This document shows, piece after piece, positions 1-8,597 of a DNA stretch of 64,000 nt. The position numbers were made by a program, and so were the translations under genes. The notes under the pieces were generated by a model. It was not told where the DNA came from, searched no databases, and saw only the letters and a program-made list of their open reading frames with translations. Source of the stretch: Ruminococcus flavefaciens (GTDB lineage Bacteria; Bacteroidota; Bacteroidia; Bacteroidales; P3); NCBI GenBank assembly GCA_023667315.1, contig JAMPAI010000009.1, positions 16,219-80,218 on the forward strand, in the 5' to 3' direction. The first letter of the stretch is position 1. Each line of letters begins with the position of its first letter.

Positions 1-2833
1 CCTTCTGTTTTTTCTTGGAAGATCCGCTGTTGCCCTTCATGTTCATCTGCTGTTGCATCCTGTCCAAGGATTCGGAAAGCAGCAGGGCCAGATTGTTCAG
101 CGAAGTCATCGTGTATTGCTGGCGCGCCAAGGCACGGCTGTTGGTGGTATTGTAGTGGGTGTAATAGACGTTGTTCATGGCCAGCAGCAGATCCAAGGTC
201 TCGCGGCTGTACGAAAGCATGTTCTTTACTTCCTGATGGGTGGCGAGCGCTACCTGAGGCTGACGTTTGGCAATGGCCTGAATGCTGTCGGCAATAAAGC
301 GAATCTCGGTGTTGAGGGCCGACTGTCTGCGTATCTGTTCGGCATAGCGCGGATCGTTCAGCTTAGTGTTGCCCAAGGCTTCCATCAGGTTTTCCTGCTG
401 CACCGAAACCCGCACCGTAGATTTCAACAGCAAGCGGATAAAATCGGCGTCTTCCGCCTCGTTCTCCTCCTCTATCCGATCCATTTGGCCTGACAGATTG
501 TCGGCCAGCTGCTGCAGATCCTCGTTTGTCTTTTCCTGATTCCTGCGTGCCGATTTCTCGTTGCCGTCCTGCAAATCGGATTTCGTATCCTCGATATCCT
601 TCCTCGCTTTCTGCAACAGGGAATCGGGCATGGAAAACGATGTTTTCTTCTCCAACTTTTCGTTCAGCTCCTCCACCCGCTTCAGGTCCTGCTCAAGACG
701 TTCCCTGCCCTTCTGCAATTCTTCCTGCAGCTTCAAGGCGCTGTCGGCAGAAATTCGTTTCATCTGTTCCGACACCTCCTTGCTCTGCTCCGCCAACCTA
801 TTGGCATCCGAAACGGCCTGACTCAACTTGTTCTCAAATTCCAACTGCTTGTATAAGTTCAGATTACGTTCTATATCACGGCTCAACAGATCCTTCTGCC
901 GCCTTACGTCCTCCAAGGCGTCCGTTATCTTCTCGCGGGGCGCGTTCTGCCGCATCAGTTCCTGCAGTTCCTCCAGTTTTTTCATCGTGGCGTCGTCGAA
1001 AAGCTGATCCATCAGTTCCTGCAACTGCCGCTGCTTTTCCTGCAGCTCGCTGTCGGTCTCGTTCAGCTCGCTTTCCAGACGCTGTTTCTGTTGAATCTCT
1101 TCCGACAGTTCCCGATAGGTCTCGCGCAGTTGCTCCTGCTGTTCCAGCAAGAGTTCCACCCGCTTCTGATCCTGCCAGGAAAGCTGCTTCCTGGAAAGAA
1201 GGTCCTGCACGAGTTCCTGCAGTTCATTGTCGAAACGCTGCACGGACTGAAGCGAAAGCGAAAACTTGCTGTCCACCGAGGCCGAGGTACGGCTCACCTC
1301 ATCCCTCACCTCCTCCTGCGACATCTTCCGGTAAGAAAATACAGGCGAATACACCGCCTTGAAGGGATAGAAGGCATCGTTGTCGCGCAATTCGAAACCA
1401 TAGCTCAATTCATCGCCCGGCTGCGGGTTAAACTCATCGATATCGAAATAATAAGTGAACTCCTGGCTCAGTTCGCGCACCTTTACGGACAGGGTGTCGA
1501 AAAATGTCCATTCGCTGCCGGTGGACGCGTTGGAACACGAGAGCTTGAATATCAGGGAATGAAAGCCGTAATCGTCGCTGATCATTCCGTGGAAATACCG
1601 CCGGTACGGACGCGTGCTGTCGAACAGCTGAACGGTCTCGATGCGCGGATAGCCATCGGGCACGGCCTCGATAAAAAAGGAGGAAGTATCGGCCTTTATA
1701 TCGGTAAACGCCTGCGGAACAAGCAGATAATTACACGACTGGAATATCTGCCGGGAAAACGAGAAAACGGGCGACTGCGCCGCGGCCTCTTCCCAGTGCA
1801 CCTCCTGAATCTCCGACTTATTGCCCGACGGCATGAAGCCGGCAGAGAGTCCGGCGGCATGGTCTATCTTCAATTCCCACTCCACTCTGGTACCTGCCGG
1901 AACGCTCAGGTTCAGCGAATTATCTACCACTTCCGCCTTCTTGCCCATATATTCCGGATAACGGAGCGTGATTTTCATGCCCGACATCAGGGGTTTGTAG
2001 TCCACTTCCAAGGTGTAGGCCGCGCTCCTGTATTTTCCGCTTACGATATGAAATTTTATCCGTTGGCGAACCTTCTTAAAGGTATGCGAGAATTCGATGG
2101 CCGAATTTTTGCGGCAGGGAACAAGGCGGCGGTCCGTTTCTATAAAGACCTCGCTTGGAAGCATGTCGCCGTCCACGCTCAGGTTCAGCGTGAAATCCTC
2201 CTCGTAGGCGACCCGCAGGCCATTGTTCGCTATCGTGATCTTAAAGGGAAACTCCCGCTCGAAAGTCCGGCCGTACCGGACGATCCTTTCGGAGGAACCT
2301 ATGACTTTCGGATTGACGAGATACACGGCCGCAATAATCAGCAGCACGGCCGCAACCGACAGCAGATACTTGAGGTTTGTCCTAAACCTGACCGACTTTT
2401 CGAAGCGGTAGGCCACGAAGCCCCGGCTTATCTGCTCGATGGCGGCTTCCAGCAATCCATACAGAGATTCATTTTCCTGCAACTGCTGCCTCAGGTCGAG
2501 CACGTTGTAGAGTCTGTCGTCCAGTTCCGGATAACGCGCTGCCAGATAGCAGGCCGCTTTCTCGTGGCTCATCCGTTTGAACCAGCCCCTTCCCTGCCCT
2601 AACGGATACAGAACGAGCATCGTGAAACCGGTTAGAAACAGAACGGTAAAGAGCCAAAAAAGCCAGGTGCGGACACCTACAGGCAGATAAAACACATATT
2701 CGAGCACGCAGAAAACAAGGAATACGGCCAACGACACCGCAAAAAGCACGAAAAAACCTTTCCACGCCTTGTTGACATAGAACCGACTAAGAAAGGCATC
2801 GAGTTTCGTTATAAATTCCTTGTATGCGCTCAT
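1..2833 (-). CDS. DUF4175 family membrane/coiled-coil protein (partial, 3' end outside window)
   Basis: The minus-strand frame is open from an ATG at 2833 to the window edge, giving 944 codons with no stop. Two hydrophobic segments lie near residues 25-75 (FFVLFAVSLAVFLVFCVLEY and the following WLFWLFTVLFLTGF) and another near residues 165-185 (YLLSVAAVLLIIAAVYLV). A beta-rich extracytoplasmic region follows. From about residue 490 there is a long Gln/Glu/Lys-rich coiled coil, ending at the edge in a Ser/Lys-rich stretch. This layout matches the DUF4175 proteins of Bacteroidales, which are about 1,100 residues long and of unknown function. A TAACTTTA box (2868-2875, minus strand) lies some 35 bases upstream and may be the promoter. 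The family name is from recalled resemblance; the open frame and topology are seen directly. Confidence 0.75.
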   Translation of the reverse strand, partial: MSAYKEFITKLDAFLSRFYVNKAWKGFFVLFAVSLAVFLVFCVLEYVFYLPVGVRTWLFWLFTVLFLTGFTMLVLYPLGQGRGWFKRMSHEKAACYLAARYPELDDRLYNVLDLRQQLQENESLYGLLEAAIEQISRGFVAYRFEKSVRFRTNLKYLLSVAAVLLIIAAVYLVNPKVIGSSERIVRYGRTFEREFPFKITIANNGLRVAYEEDFTLNLSVDGDMLPSEVFIETDRRLVPCRKNSAIEFSHTFKKVRQRIKFHIVSGKYRSAAYTLEVDYKPLMSGMKITLRYPEYMGKKAEVVDNSLNLSVPAGTRVEWELKIDHAAGLSAGFMPSGNKSEIQEVHWEEAAAQSPVFSFSRQIFQSCNYLLVPQAFTDIKADTSSFFIEAVPDGYPRIETVQLFDSTRPYRRYFHGMISDDYGFHSLIFKLSCSNASTGSEWTFFDTLSVKVRELSQEFTYYFDIDEFNPQPGDELSYGFELRDNDAFYPFKAVYSPVFSYRKMSQEEVRDEVSRTSASVDSKFSLSLQSVQRFDNELQELVQDLLSRKQLSWQDQKRVELLLEQQEQLRETYRELSEEIQQKQRLESELNETDSELQEKQRQLQELMDQLFDDATMKKLEELQELMRQNAPREKITDALEDVRRQKDLLSRDIERNLNLYKQLEFENKLSQAVSDANRLAEQSKEVSEQMKRISADSALKLQEELQKGRERLEQDLKRVEELNEKLEKKTSFSMPDSLLQKARKDIEDTKSDLQDGNEKSARRNQEKTNEDLQQLADNLSGQMDRIEEENEAEDADFIRLLLKSTVRVSVQQENLMEALGNTKLNDPRYAEQIRRQSALNTEIRFIADSIQAIAKRQPQVALATHQEVKNMLSYSRETLDLLLAMNNVYYTHYNTTNSRALARQQYTMTSLNNLALLLSESLDRMQQQMNMKGNSGSSKKKQK

Positions 2834-3388
2834 TACTCGGACAATCCGCCCATTTTAAACGAAGATGTAAAGTTACAAAAAGGTTTTTTGCCGAAGCACC
2901 CAAGCAAATAAGACCGCAAAAGACCTAGGACTGTAACGCCGCAGATTTCGACTCAAAACACTTTTTAACATTTAAACTATTGATATTATGTATATTATAA
3001 ATTTTTAAAAAATAAAAAAATATAATAGCAGTACATAGTAGGGCTGTTATCACGGTGGATAAGTTTTTTTAAGGAATTTTATCATTTGTTATACACAGGA
3101 AGCGCCTTTTTATGAGCAAGTGTTCAACAGTACAACGTGCTTTAAACCACAAGGATATGTAATTTACAAACATCTGTTTATATGTTGCCGGAAGTGGTTA
3201 TCAAACGGGGCGCGTTTTAACATTTTTTAAGTTAAAATTGTTTAAAAACGCTTGAAAAAATCTTGATGGCTGTTGATTTCTTTTGCCGCTTCAGTTATCA
3301 ACTGTAATCAACAATCATTTCCACCGGATTTCAACATCTTTTGAACCGCTTTTTAACAAATAGCCAAAAAGTCGTATATTTGCTTATT
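2834..3388. other. AT-rich intergenic region with DnaA-box-like sites
   Basis: This gap of about 550 bases holds no credible gene and is far more AT-rich than its flanks. The run 2983-3030 is almost pure A/T. TTATACACA at 3089-3097 fits the DnaA-box consensus TTWTNCACA exactly. TTATCCACC on the minus strand at 3054-3062 is one mismatch off. A small palindrome CAGTTATCAACTG lies at 3292-3304. It also carries the promoters of both flanking genes. Whether it is a replication-related site or only low-GC spacer is undecided. Confidence 0.5.
3375..3382 (+). promoter_or_regulatory. -7 promoter box of the toxin-antitoxin operon
   Basis: TATATTTG matches the Bacteroidota -7 consensus TAnnTTTG and ends six bases before the ATG at 3389. 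Transcription would therefore start almost at the start codon, predicting a leaderless mRNA. This is why the ATG at 3389 is preferred to the upstream in-frame ATG at 3341, which would lie before the promoter. Confidence 0.65.
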
Positions 3389-3619
3389 ATGACACAGTTG
3401 ACGCTTAATATTGAAAATCCTGCCGTGCTACCAAGTCTTAAAAAGCTTCTCGGTTTTTTGGATGGTGTAAGCATTGCCAAAGAAAGTAAACAGGCAGCTA
3501 AAGTTACTAAGAAATCGACTGAAAGCGAAGCCATTCTTTCGGCATTTCGGCAAGTAAAGAGCATTAAAGAAGGAACAATAAAGGTTCGCAGCATAGATGA
3601 ATTGCTCAATGAATATTGA
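3389..3619 (+). CDS. Antitoxin of a RelE-type toxin-antitoxin module
   Basis: This 76-residue protein begins MTQLTLNIENPAVLPSLKKL and ends LLNEY. Its size, its polar Lys/Ser-rich middle and its position directly before and overlapping a RelE/ParE-like toxin gene make it the likely antitoxin. Such antitoxins bind and neutralise the toxin and usually repress their own promoter. No clear DNA-binding fold can be named by eye. Base composition is lower in GC than the neighbouring housekeeping genes, which suits a transferred module. The start at 3389 is chosen because the -7 box at 3375-3382 lies between it and the upstream alternative ATG. Confidence 0.65.
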   Translation: MTQLTLNIENPAVLPSLKKLLGFLDGVSIAKESKQAAKVTKKSTESEAILSAFRQVKSIKEGTIKVRSIDELLNEY

Positions 3620-3950
3620 TATTTTAACGACAGAAGACTTTGACCGCGACTTTCGCCGTTTGGCCAAACGCCATCGTTCCCTGCCTCAAGATCTCAAAAA
3701 ATTCAGAAATGAGTTGCTTGATCAAAAGATATCAGGTATAGAACTATCGCCTTCCGTATTCAAATATCGTATGGGCATCAGTTCAAAAGGTGGCGGAAAG
3801 TCCGGCGGTGCCCGGATTATCTCGTATGAGATTCTTGTAGAGAAAACAGAAAAAAATGTCTATTTACTTACCATATATGATAAGAGTGACCGGGAAAATA
3901 TTCCTGCTCACGAAATAGCGGATTTGCGTAAACGCGCAGGATTGAAATAG
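3609..3950 (+). CDS. RelE/ParE-family toxin
   Basis: The protein is 113 residues from the ATG at 3609; an alternative in-frame ATG lies at 3597. The N-terminal DFDRDFRRLAKRHRSLPQDL helix, the central VFKYRMGISSKGGGKSGGARIISY strand pair and the C-terminal VYLLTIYDKSDRENI strand follow the RelE/HigB-like toxin fold common in Bacteroides genomes. Members are usually ribosome-dependent mRNA endonucleases, some gyrase inhibitors; which applies here cannot be told. The gene overlaps the antitoxin by 11 bases, which implies translational coupling. The gene looks intact. Confidence 0.75.
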   Translation: MNIDILTTEDFDRDFRRLAKRHRSLPQDLKKFRNELLDQKISGIELSPSVFKYRMGISSKGGGKSGGARIISYEILVEKTEKNVYLLTIYDKSDRENIPAHEIADLRKRAGLK

Positions 3951-3963
3951 TAAGTAAATCTCC

Positions 3964-5151
3964 CTACTCCACGTAGAGCACCAGTCCCTTCAGGTATTCG
4001 CCTTCGGGATGGTAGAGGTTCACCGGGTGGTCGGCGGGTTGGGAGAGCTGGTGCAGGATACGCACGTTGCGGCCGCTCTGGGCGGCGGCGCTGAATACGG
4101 CCAGGCGGAAATCCTGGCGCGAAACGGCCTGCGAGCACGAGAAAGTGAACAGTATGCCGCCTGGCGCGATGTTCCGGAAGGCGATGGCGTTCAGCTTGCG
4201 GTAGCCCTGCAGGGCCTGGTGCAGCACGTTGCGGTGCTTGGCGAAAGCCGGCGGGTCGAGGATCATAAGGTCGAAATCCTTGCCGTTCTGGCGCAGGTAG
4301 TCGAAGGCGTCGCAGGCAACGGCCTGGTGCGCGGCGCTTTTTCCGAAGTTCAGTTCCACGTTCTGCCGGGTAAGTTCAATCGCCTTCTCGGAACTATCTA
4401 CAGATACCACCTCCTTGGCACTGGCGCGCAGGGCGTAGAGCGAGAATCCGCCGGTATAGCAGAACATGTTCAGCACCCGCTTTCCCGCCGCGTAGCGTTC
4501 CACCAGGGCGCGGTTCTCGCGCTGGTCTATAAAGAAGCCCGTCTTCTGCCCTTCCATCCAGTCTGGATAGAACTTAAGCCCGTTTTCGACCGCCACCGGG
4601 CGTCTGGCGGCCTTTTTTCCCGCCAGGTATCCGTCTTCGGCATCCATTTCGGCCTTGAACGGCAGGGTGTTCTCCGACTTGTAGTAGATGTTCTTCACAA
4701 TTCCGGAACACTCCTCGAGAATGGCTTCGGCAATCATCTCCCGGTCGAGGTGCATGCCCGGCGAGTGCGCCTGCATCACCGCCGTGTCTCCGTAGATATC
4801 CACCACCAGTCCCGACAGGGAATCGCCCTCGCCGTGAACCAGCCGGAAAGTGTTGTTGTCGGGTCGTATCAGGTTCAAGTTCCGGCGTAACTGCAGAGCC
4901 TGGTGTATGCGCTGCCGGTAAAAGGCTCTGTCGATGGCAACGGGCTCGAACGAAAGCACGCGCAGGGCGATGCTGCCGATCTGCGTGTGCCCCGTGCCGA
5001 GAAAGTCTCCCTGTGCGGAATACACCTCCGCATTGTCGCCTTCTTCCAGGGTTCCGCCCTCCACGCGGGCGATCGCGCCCGAAAACACCCAGGGATGAAA
5101 CCGCCGCAGCGATTCGTCCTTTCCCGCCTTGAGTATGATTTTAGGATACAT
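3964..5151 (-). CDS. rlmI: 23S rRNA (cytosine-C5)-methyltransferase, RlmI type
   Basis: This 395-residue protein (MYPKIILKAGKDESLRRFHPWVFSGAI...) has an N-terminal PUA-like domain (about residues 1-75). It continues with a Rossmann SAM-dependent methyltransferase with VLNMFCYTGGFSLYAL (SAM loop), VDSSEKAIEL and the catalytic-region LDPPAFAKHR. Length and layout match RlmI, which methylates C1962 of 23S rRNA in E. coli. An upstream in-frame extension to 5505 is rejected because it reads through the divergent neighbour's promoter and first codons and lacks family similarity. A TACCTTTG box lies only five bases before this ATG, so the mRNA is predicted to be leaderless. Confidence 0.9.
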   Translation of the reverse strand: MYPKIILKAGKDESLRRFHPWVFSGAIARVEGGTLEEGDNAEVYSAQGDFLGTGHTQIGSIALRVLSFEPVAIDRAFYRQRIHQALQLRRNLNLIRPDNNTFRLVHGEGDSLSGLVVDIYGDTAVMQAHSPGMHLDREMIAEAILEECSGIVKNIYYKSENTLPFKAEMDAEDGYLAGKKAARRPVAVENGLKFYPDWMEGQKTGFFIDQRENRALVERYAAGKRVLNMFCYTGGFSLYALRASAKEVVSVDSSEKAIELTRQNVELNFGKSAAHQAVACDAFDYLRQNGKDFDLMILDPPAFAKHRNVLHQALQGYRKLNAIAFRNIAPGGILFTFSCSQAVSRQDFRLAVFSAAAQSGRNVRILHQLSQPADHPVNLYHPEGEYLKGLVLYVE

Positions 5152-5156
5152 GGCGG

Positions 5157-5164
5157 CAAAGGTA
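5157..5164 (-). promoter_or_regulatory. -7 promoter box of rlmI (leaderless)
   Basis: On the minus strand this reads TACCTTTG, a full TAnnTTTG match, and stands five bases upstream of the rlmI ATG. Transcription is predicted to begin at or within a base or two of the start codon. Confidence 0.65.
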
Positions 5165-5192
5165 TGGGAAATATGGGATATGTGATAATTGC

Positions 5193-5200
5193 TAACTTTG
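5193..5200 (+). promoter_or_regulatory. -7 promoter box of the outer-membrane barrel gene
   Basis: TAACTTTG matches the TAnnTTTG consensus and lies 23 bases before the ATG at 5224. With the rlmI box it forms a compact divergent promoter region. Confidence 0.6.
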
Positions 5201-5223
5201 TGCCTTCCATAAACAATAAGGCC

Positions 5224-6009
5224 ATGAAAAAGTTGATTGCTTTCGTTCTTTTGCTGGCTCCGGCCTTTTCCTTTGTCAAGGCGCAGGATGTAATTGTACT
5301 GAGGAATGCGGACGAAGTTCAGGCAAAGGTGTTGGAAATTTCCGGAACCTCGGTAAAGTACGTCGATTGGGATTTTCAGGACGGCCCGTCGAGAGTTGTC
5401 GATAAGAGCGAAGTCTTCTTTATCAAGTACCAGAACGGAAAGAAAGAGGTTTTTTCCGAAGTTCCCGCCCCGGTTGCACCTAAGGTGAGAGGTAAATATA
5501 TCCACCGGATAAAGCCCCAGGGATATGTTTCGGCAGGCATGATTTTCAGTAAGGTGGATGTGGGGCCTACGGCGGAAGCGGTTTTAGGCATCCGTATCTA
5601 CGATTATTTCTTTTTTGGATTGGAACTGGAATACACCTGCGTTTTTGAGAAACTGAACGGCAGTTTATCCGATGTCTTGGAGTTTGATGTGCGTGATGGA
5701 AGTTGGCTGTATATGCACATGTTGTCTATCGGCGCGAATTTCAAGGGATATATCCCGATGTCCGAAAAGGTGTTTCCCTTTATCAATTTCAGCCTGGGCA
5801 ACATTATCGCGCCCGTGGACTTACGGATCCACACCAAAGGGCATTCCGACAAGATGGCGGTGAGCCCTGCGAACCTTTTCAACGTAAAGTTCGGACTGGG
5901 GGTTGATTACAGGCGTCTTTCGGTAGGCATCGGTTATCAGATTTGGGTTGGAGAAAGAGTTTATTCGACGATCAATTCCGGCTATATCAAGGTGGGTGTG
6001 CGGCTGTAA
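5224..6009 (+). CDS. Outer-membrane beta-barrel protein with signal peptide
   Basis: The ATG at 5224 starts a typical signal peptide (MKKLIAFVLLLAPAFSFVKA, cleavage before QDV), giving 261 residues. The early part (about 21-75, DVIVLRNADEVQAKVLEISGT...) resembles the short N-terminal motif that precedes many Bacteroidales porin-like barrels. The rest alternates hydrophobic and polar residues in strand-length segments and ends in KVGVRL, as outer-membrane beta-barrels of about eight strands do. No substrate or specific role can be assigned. Earlier in-frame starts would overlap the rlmI start region and are not used. Confidence 0.7.
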   Translation: MKKLIAFVLLLAPAFSFVKAQDVIVLRNADEVQAKVLEISGTSVKYVDWDFQDGPSRVVDKSEVFFIKYQNGKKEVFSEVPAPVAPKVRGKYIHRIKPQGYVSAGMIFSKVDVGPTAEAVLGIRIYDYFFFGLELEYTCVFEKLNGSLSDVLEFDVRDGSWLYMHMLSIGANFKGYIPMSEKVFPFINFSLGNIIAPVDLRIHTKGHSDKMAVSPANLFNVKFGLGVDYRRLSVGIGYQIWVGERVYSTINSGYIKVGVRL

Positions 6010-6021
6010 GGAATAAATCCG

Positions 6022-6029
6022 TAAATTTG
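6022..6029 (+). promoter_or_regulatory. -7 promoter box of the nadA operon
   Basis: TAAATTTG fits TAnnTTTG and lies 42 bases before the nadA ATG. No convincing -33 TTTG is seen at the usual distance. Confidence 0.5.
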
Positions 6030-6071
6030 TGGTTACGCGTTTAAGACGCCTTTAAACTTAATATTCGCGTT

Positions 6072-6989
6072 ATGGACTTTGTATCGGAAATCAACAGACT
6101 GCGCAAGGAAAAGAATGCGGTGATTCTTGCCCACTATTACCAAATCCCCGAAATCCAGGACATTGCCGACTATATCGGCGACAGTCTGGCCCTGGCACGG
6201 CGCGCGGCCGAAACCACCGCCGACATCATCGTTTTCGCCGGGGTTCACTTTATGGCCGAGACCGCCAAGATACTCAATCCCGACCGCAAGGTGCTCCTTC
6301 CCGACCTGAACGCCGGCTGCTCGCTGGCCGATTCCTGCGATGCCGGTGAACTGGCCAAGATGAAGGCCGAGTTTCCCGACTACAAGGTGCTTTCGTATGT
6401 AAACTGCTCGGCGCAGGTAAAGGCGCTCTCCGACGTTATCTGCACTTCCGGCAACGCGCTCAAGATCGTGGAGACCTTTCCCAAAGACGCAAAGATCCTC
6501 TTCGTGCCCGACAGGAACCTGGGCGGCTACATCAACCGCGAGACCGGCCGTAACATGAAGCTGTGGCCGGGCAGCTGCCAGATTCACGACATACTGAACG
6601 CCGAGAAGGTGATCAAGCTCAAGCTGGCCAACCCGAACGCCAAGGTGATCGCCCATCCCGAATGCAACCCCGCCGTGCTGGAGGTGTCCGATTTCGTGGG
6701 CTCTACCGCCGCCATGCTCAACTTTATCGTTAAGGATTCCTCGCGCGAATACATCGTGGCCACCGAGACGGGCATACTGCACCAGATGCAGAAACTCGTG
6801 CCCAACAAGAAATTCCTCGTGGCCTCGAACAACGAGGAGTGCGCCTGCAACGACTGTCCGCACATGAAGCTCAACACGATGGAGAAGCTCTACCGTTGCC
6901 TCAGGGACGAAACGCCCGAGATCGTGCTGGACAAAGACCTGATGGACAAGGCGCGCAAGCCCATCGAAACCATGTTGCGTCTAAGCTGA
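6072..6989 (+). CDS. nadA: Quinolinate synthase
   Basis: NadA condenses iminoaspartate with dihydroxyacetone phosphate to quinolinate in de novo NAD synthesis, using a [4Fe-4S] cluster in the cytoplasm. The 305-residue length and motifs are typical: VILAHYYQIPEIQDIADYIGDS at the N-terminus, AGVHFMAETAKIL, LPDLNAGCSLADSC, and the C-terminal NEECACNDCPHMKLNT. Likely cluster ligands are C83, C169 and C262. The nadB and nadC partners are not in the window. The stop is one base before the next gene's ATG, so nadA heads a three-gene transcription unit. Confidence 0.95.
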   Translation: MDFVSEINRLRKEKNAVILAHYYQIPEIQDIADYIGDSLALARRAAETTADIIVFAGVHFMAETAKILNPDRKVLLPDLNAGCSLADSCDAGELAKMKAEFPDYKVLSYVNCSAQVKALSDVICTSGNALKIVETFPKDAKILFVPDRNLGGYINRETGRNMKLWPGSCQIHDILNAEKVIKLKLANPNAKVIAHPECNPAVLEVSDFVGSTAAMLNFIVKDSSREYIVATETGILHQMQKLVPNKKFLVASNNEECACNDCPHMKLNTMEKLYRCLRDETPEIVLDKDLMDKARKPIETMLRLS

Positions 6990-6990
6990 T

Positions 6991-8586
6991 ATGAGGCTTT
7001 TCCTGCTGTGCCTGTTTAATTTTTTTCTGTGTGTTCCCGGTTTCTGCCGAACAGGGGGAGATGCCGACACCTTGCCTGCCGGCGCCGAGTTCAGGCAGTT
7101 CTTTCATGCCAACGGCGTGGTTTCCTCCGAGGGCTATTTCGTGAACGGACAGCCCGAAGGCGTGTGGAAGAACTACGACGAGCAGGGCAATCTCATCTCG
7201 GAAGGCCCGCGCAGGAACCTGCAGCTGCACGGCAAGTGGACGTTCTACGCCGGCAACCGCCCGGTGCGCGAGATTCATTACCAAAACGGCCGTAAGAACG
7301 GCGCGAGCGTGCATTACGATCCGGACCGCACCGTCTATGAGAATTTCGTGAACGACACCCTTCAGGGCCTGCGCCGCGTTACCGACACCGCGGGCGTGCT
7401 GTTGCAGACCACCCGCTTCCGGAACGGACTGGAGAACGGTTTCGACAAACGCTACAACGCCTACGGCGACGTGTCGGCCTTTACCTTCTTCAAGAACGGT
7501 ATGATATCGTTCCGCCACGTGGCCAACCGCCGCGACCGGGCGGGCAGGATGCAGGGCGAGTGGAAGGATTTCCACGAAAACGGTGTACTGCACTGGGAGT
7601 GCACCTATCAGGACGGCCTTAAGGACGGCTACTACAAGGAATACGACAGCCTGGGGAACCTGCTGGTGCTGCAGAAGTACGTGCTGGGAATCCTGCAGGA
7701 AGACGCGCCGGAAATCGCGCAGATGGAGGTGCACACCGAATACTACCTGAACGGCATGCCCAAGTTCCGGGTGGGCATGCGCAACGGCAGGCCGGAGGGC
7801 ATGTGCCGCCAGTACGACAGCCTTACGGGCAAGGTGGTGCAGGGCATTTTATTCAAGGACGGCGAGATCGTGGGCAAGGGCGCGGTCGATGAGAGCGGCA
7901 ACCTGCGCGACGACTGGCAGGAGTTCTACCCCGACGGCAAGCTGCGCTGCATAGGCCAGTATTACAAGGGACGCAAGTACGGCAAGTGGAAGTATTTCTA
8001 TCCCGACGGCAGGCTCGAGCAGGAAGGCGAATACCGCAACGACCGCCAGGACGGGCGCTGGGTCTGGTATTTTCCGAACGGGGAGGTGCGTCAGGAGCAG
8101 GAATACTACTTGGGCAAACTCGACGGGGCGAGCGTGGAATACAACGACAGCCTGCAGGTGATTGCCAAGGGAAGCTATGTGGAAGGTCTGGAAGACGGGC
8201 ATTGGGAATACCTCAACGGCAACGAGTTCATGGAAGGCAGCTACAGCATGGGCGAGCGGCACGGGCTGTGGCGCTCCTACTGGACGGAGAAGGGCCGCAA
8301 GAAACGGCTTTCATTCCAGGGTTCCTACGCCAACGGACTGCCCGATGGCCAGCACCGCCATTTCGACGAGAACGGCGTGCTCAGGGAGGAAGGCTTCTAC
8401 CGCATGGGCAGCAAGACAGGCACGTGGATTTACTACGACAGGGACGGCAATCCCGAAATGCGCGTGAAGTACGACCAGAACGAGGAAGAGGTACGCTACA
8501 ACGGAAAGCGAACCCTTTCCAAGAAGGAAGAGGAGGAATACCTGCGGGAACAGGGTGAGGAAGGAAGCGGTGCTTCCGACAGATAA
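6991..8586 (+). CDS. Secreted MORN-repeat protein
   Basis: The protein has 531 residues with an N-terminal signal peptide (MRLFLLCLFNFFLCVPGFC). It then carries at least a dozen MORN-type repeats of the form YxNGxxxGxWxxYxxxG, for example DGKLRCIGQYYKGRKYGKWK and PDGRLEQEGEYRNDRQDGRW. The end is charged (EEEEYLREQGEEG). Such YwqK-like MORN proteins form elongated beta-hairpin stacks; their role in Bacteroidales is unknown. It starts one base after the nadA stop and ends 11 bases before the DAHP synthase gene, so it is probably co-transcribed with both, though no metabolic link is obvious. A Cys at the end of the hydrophobic stretch (FCRTGG) could make it a lipoprotein, but the lipobox is poor. 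Confidence 0.8.
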   Translation: MRLFLLCLFNFFLCVPGFCRTGGDADTLPAGAEFRQFFHANGVVSSEGYFVNGQPEGVWKNYDEQGNLISEGPRRNLQLHGKWTFYAGNRPVREIHYQNGRKNGASVHYDPDRTVYENFVNDTLQGLRRVTDTAGVLLQTTRFRNGLENGFDKRYNAYGDVSAFTFFKNGMISFRHVANRRDRAGRMQGEWKDFHENGVLHWECTYQDGLKDGYYKEYDSLGNLLVLQKYVLGILQEDAPEIAQMEVHTEYYLNGMPKFRVGMRNGRPEGMCRQYDSLTGKVVQGILFKDGEIVGKGAVDESGNLRDDWQEFYPDGKLRCIGQYYKGRKYGKWKYFYPDGRLEQEGEYRNDRQDGRWVWYFPNGEVRQEQEYYLGKLDGASVEYNDSLQVIAKGSYVEGLEDGHWEYLNGNEFMEGSYSMGERHGLWRSYWTEKGRKKRLSFQGSYANGLPDGQHRHFDENGVLREEGFYRMGSKTGTWIYYDRDGNPEMRVKYDQNEEEVRYNGKRTLSKKEEEEYLREQGEEGSGASDR

Positions 8587-8597
8587 AGCAAGGAACG

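Noticed and set aside
3341-3388. Upstream in-frame ATG extending the antitoxin by 16 residues
   Set aside because: The -7 promoter box lies between this ATG and the one at 3389, so the extension would not be transcribed from the visible promoter.
5152-5505. N-terminal extension of RlmI by 118 residues
   Set aside because: It is antisense to the signal-peptide region of the divergent outer-membrane gene, and the RlmI family N-terminus begins at the ATG ending at 5151.
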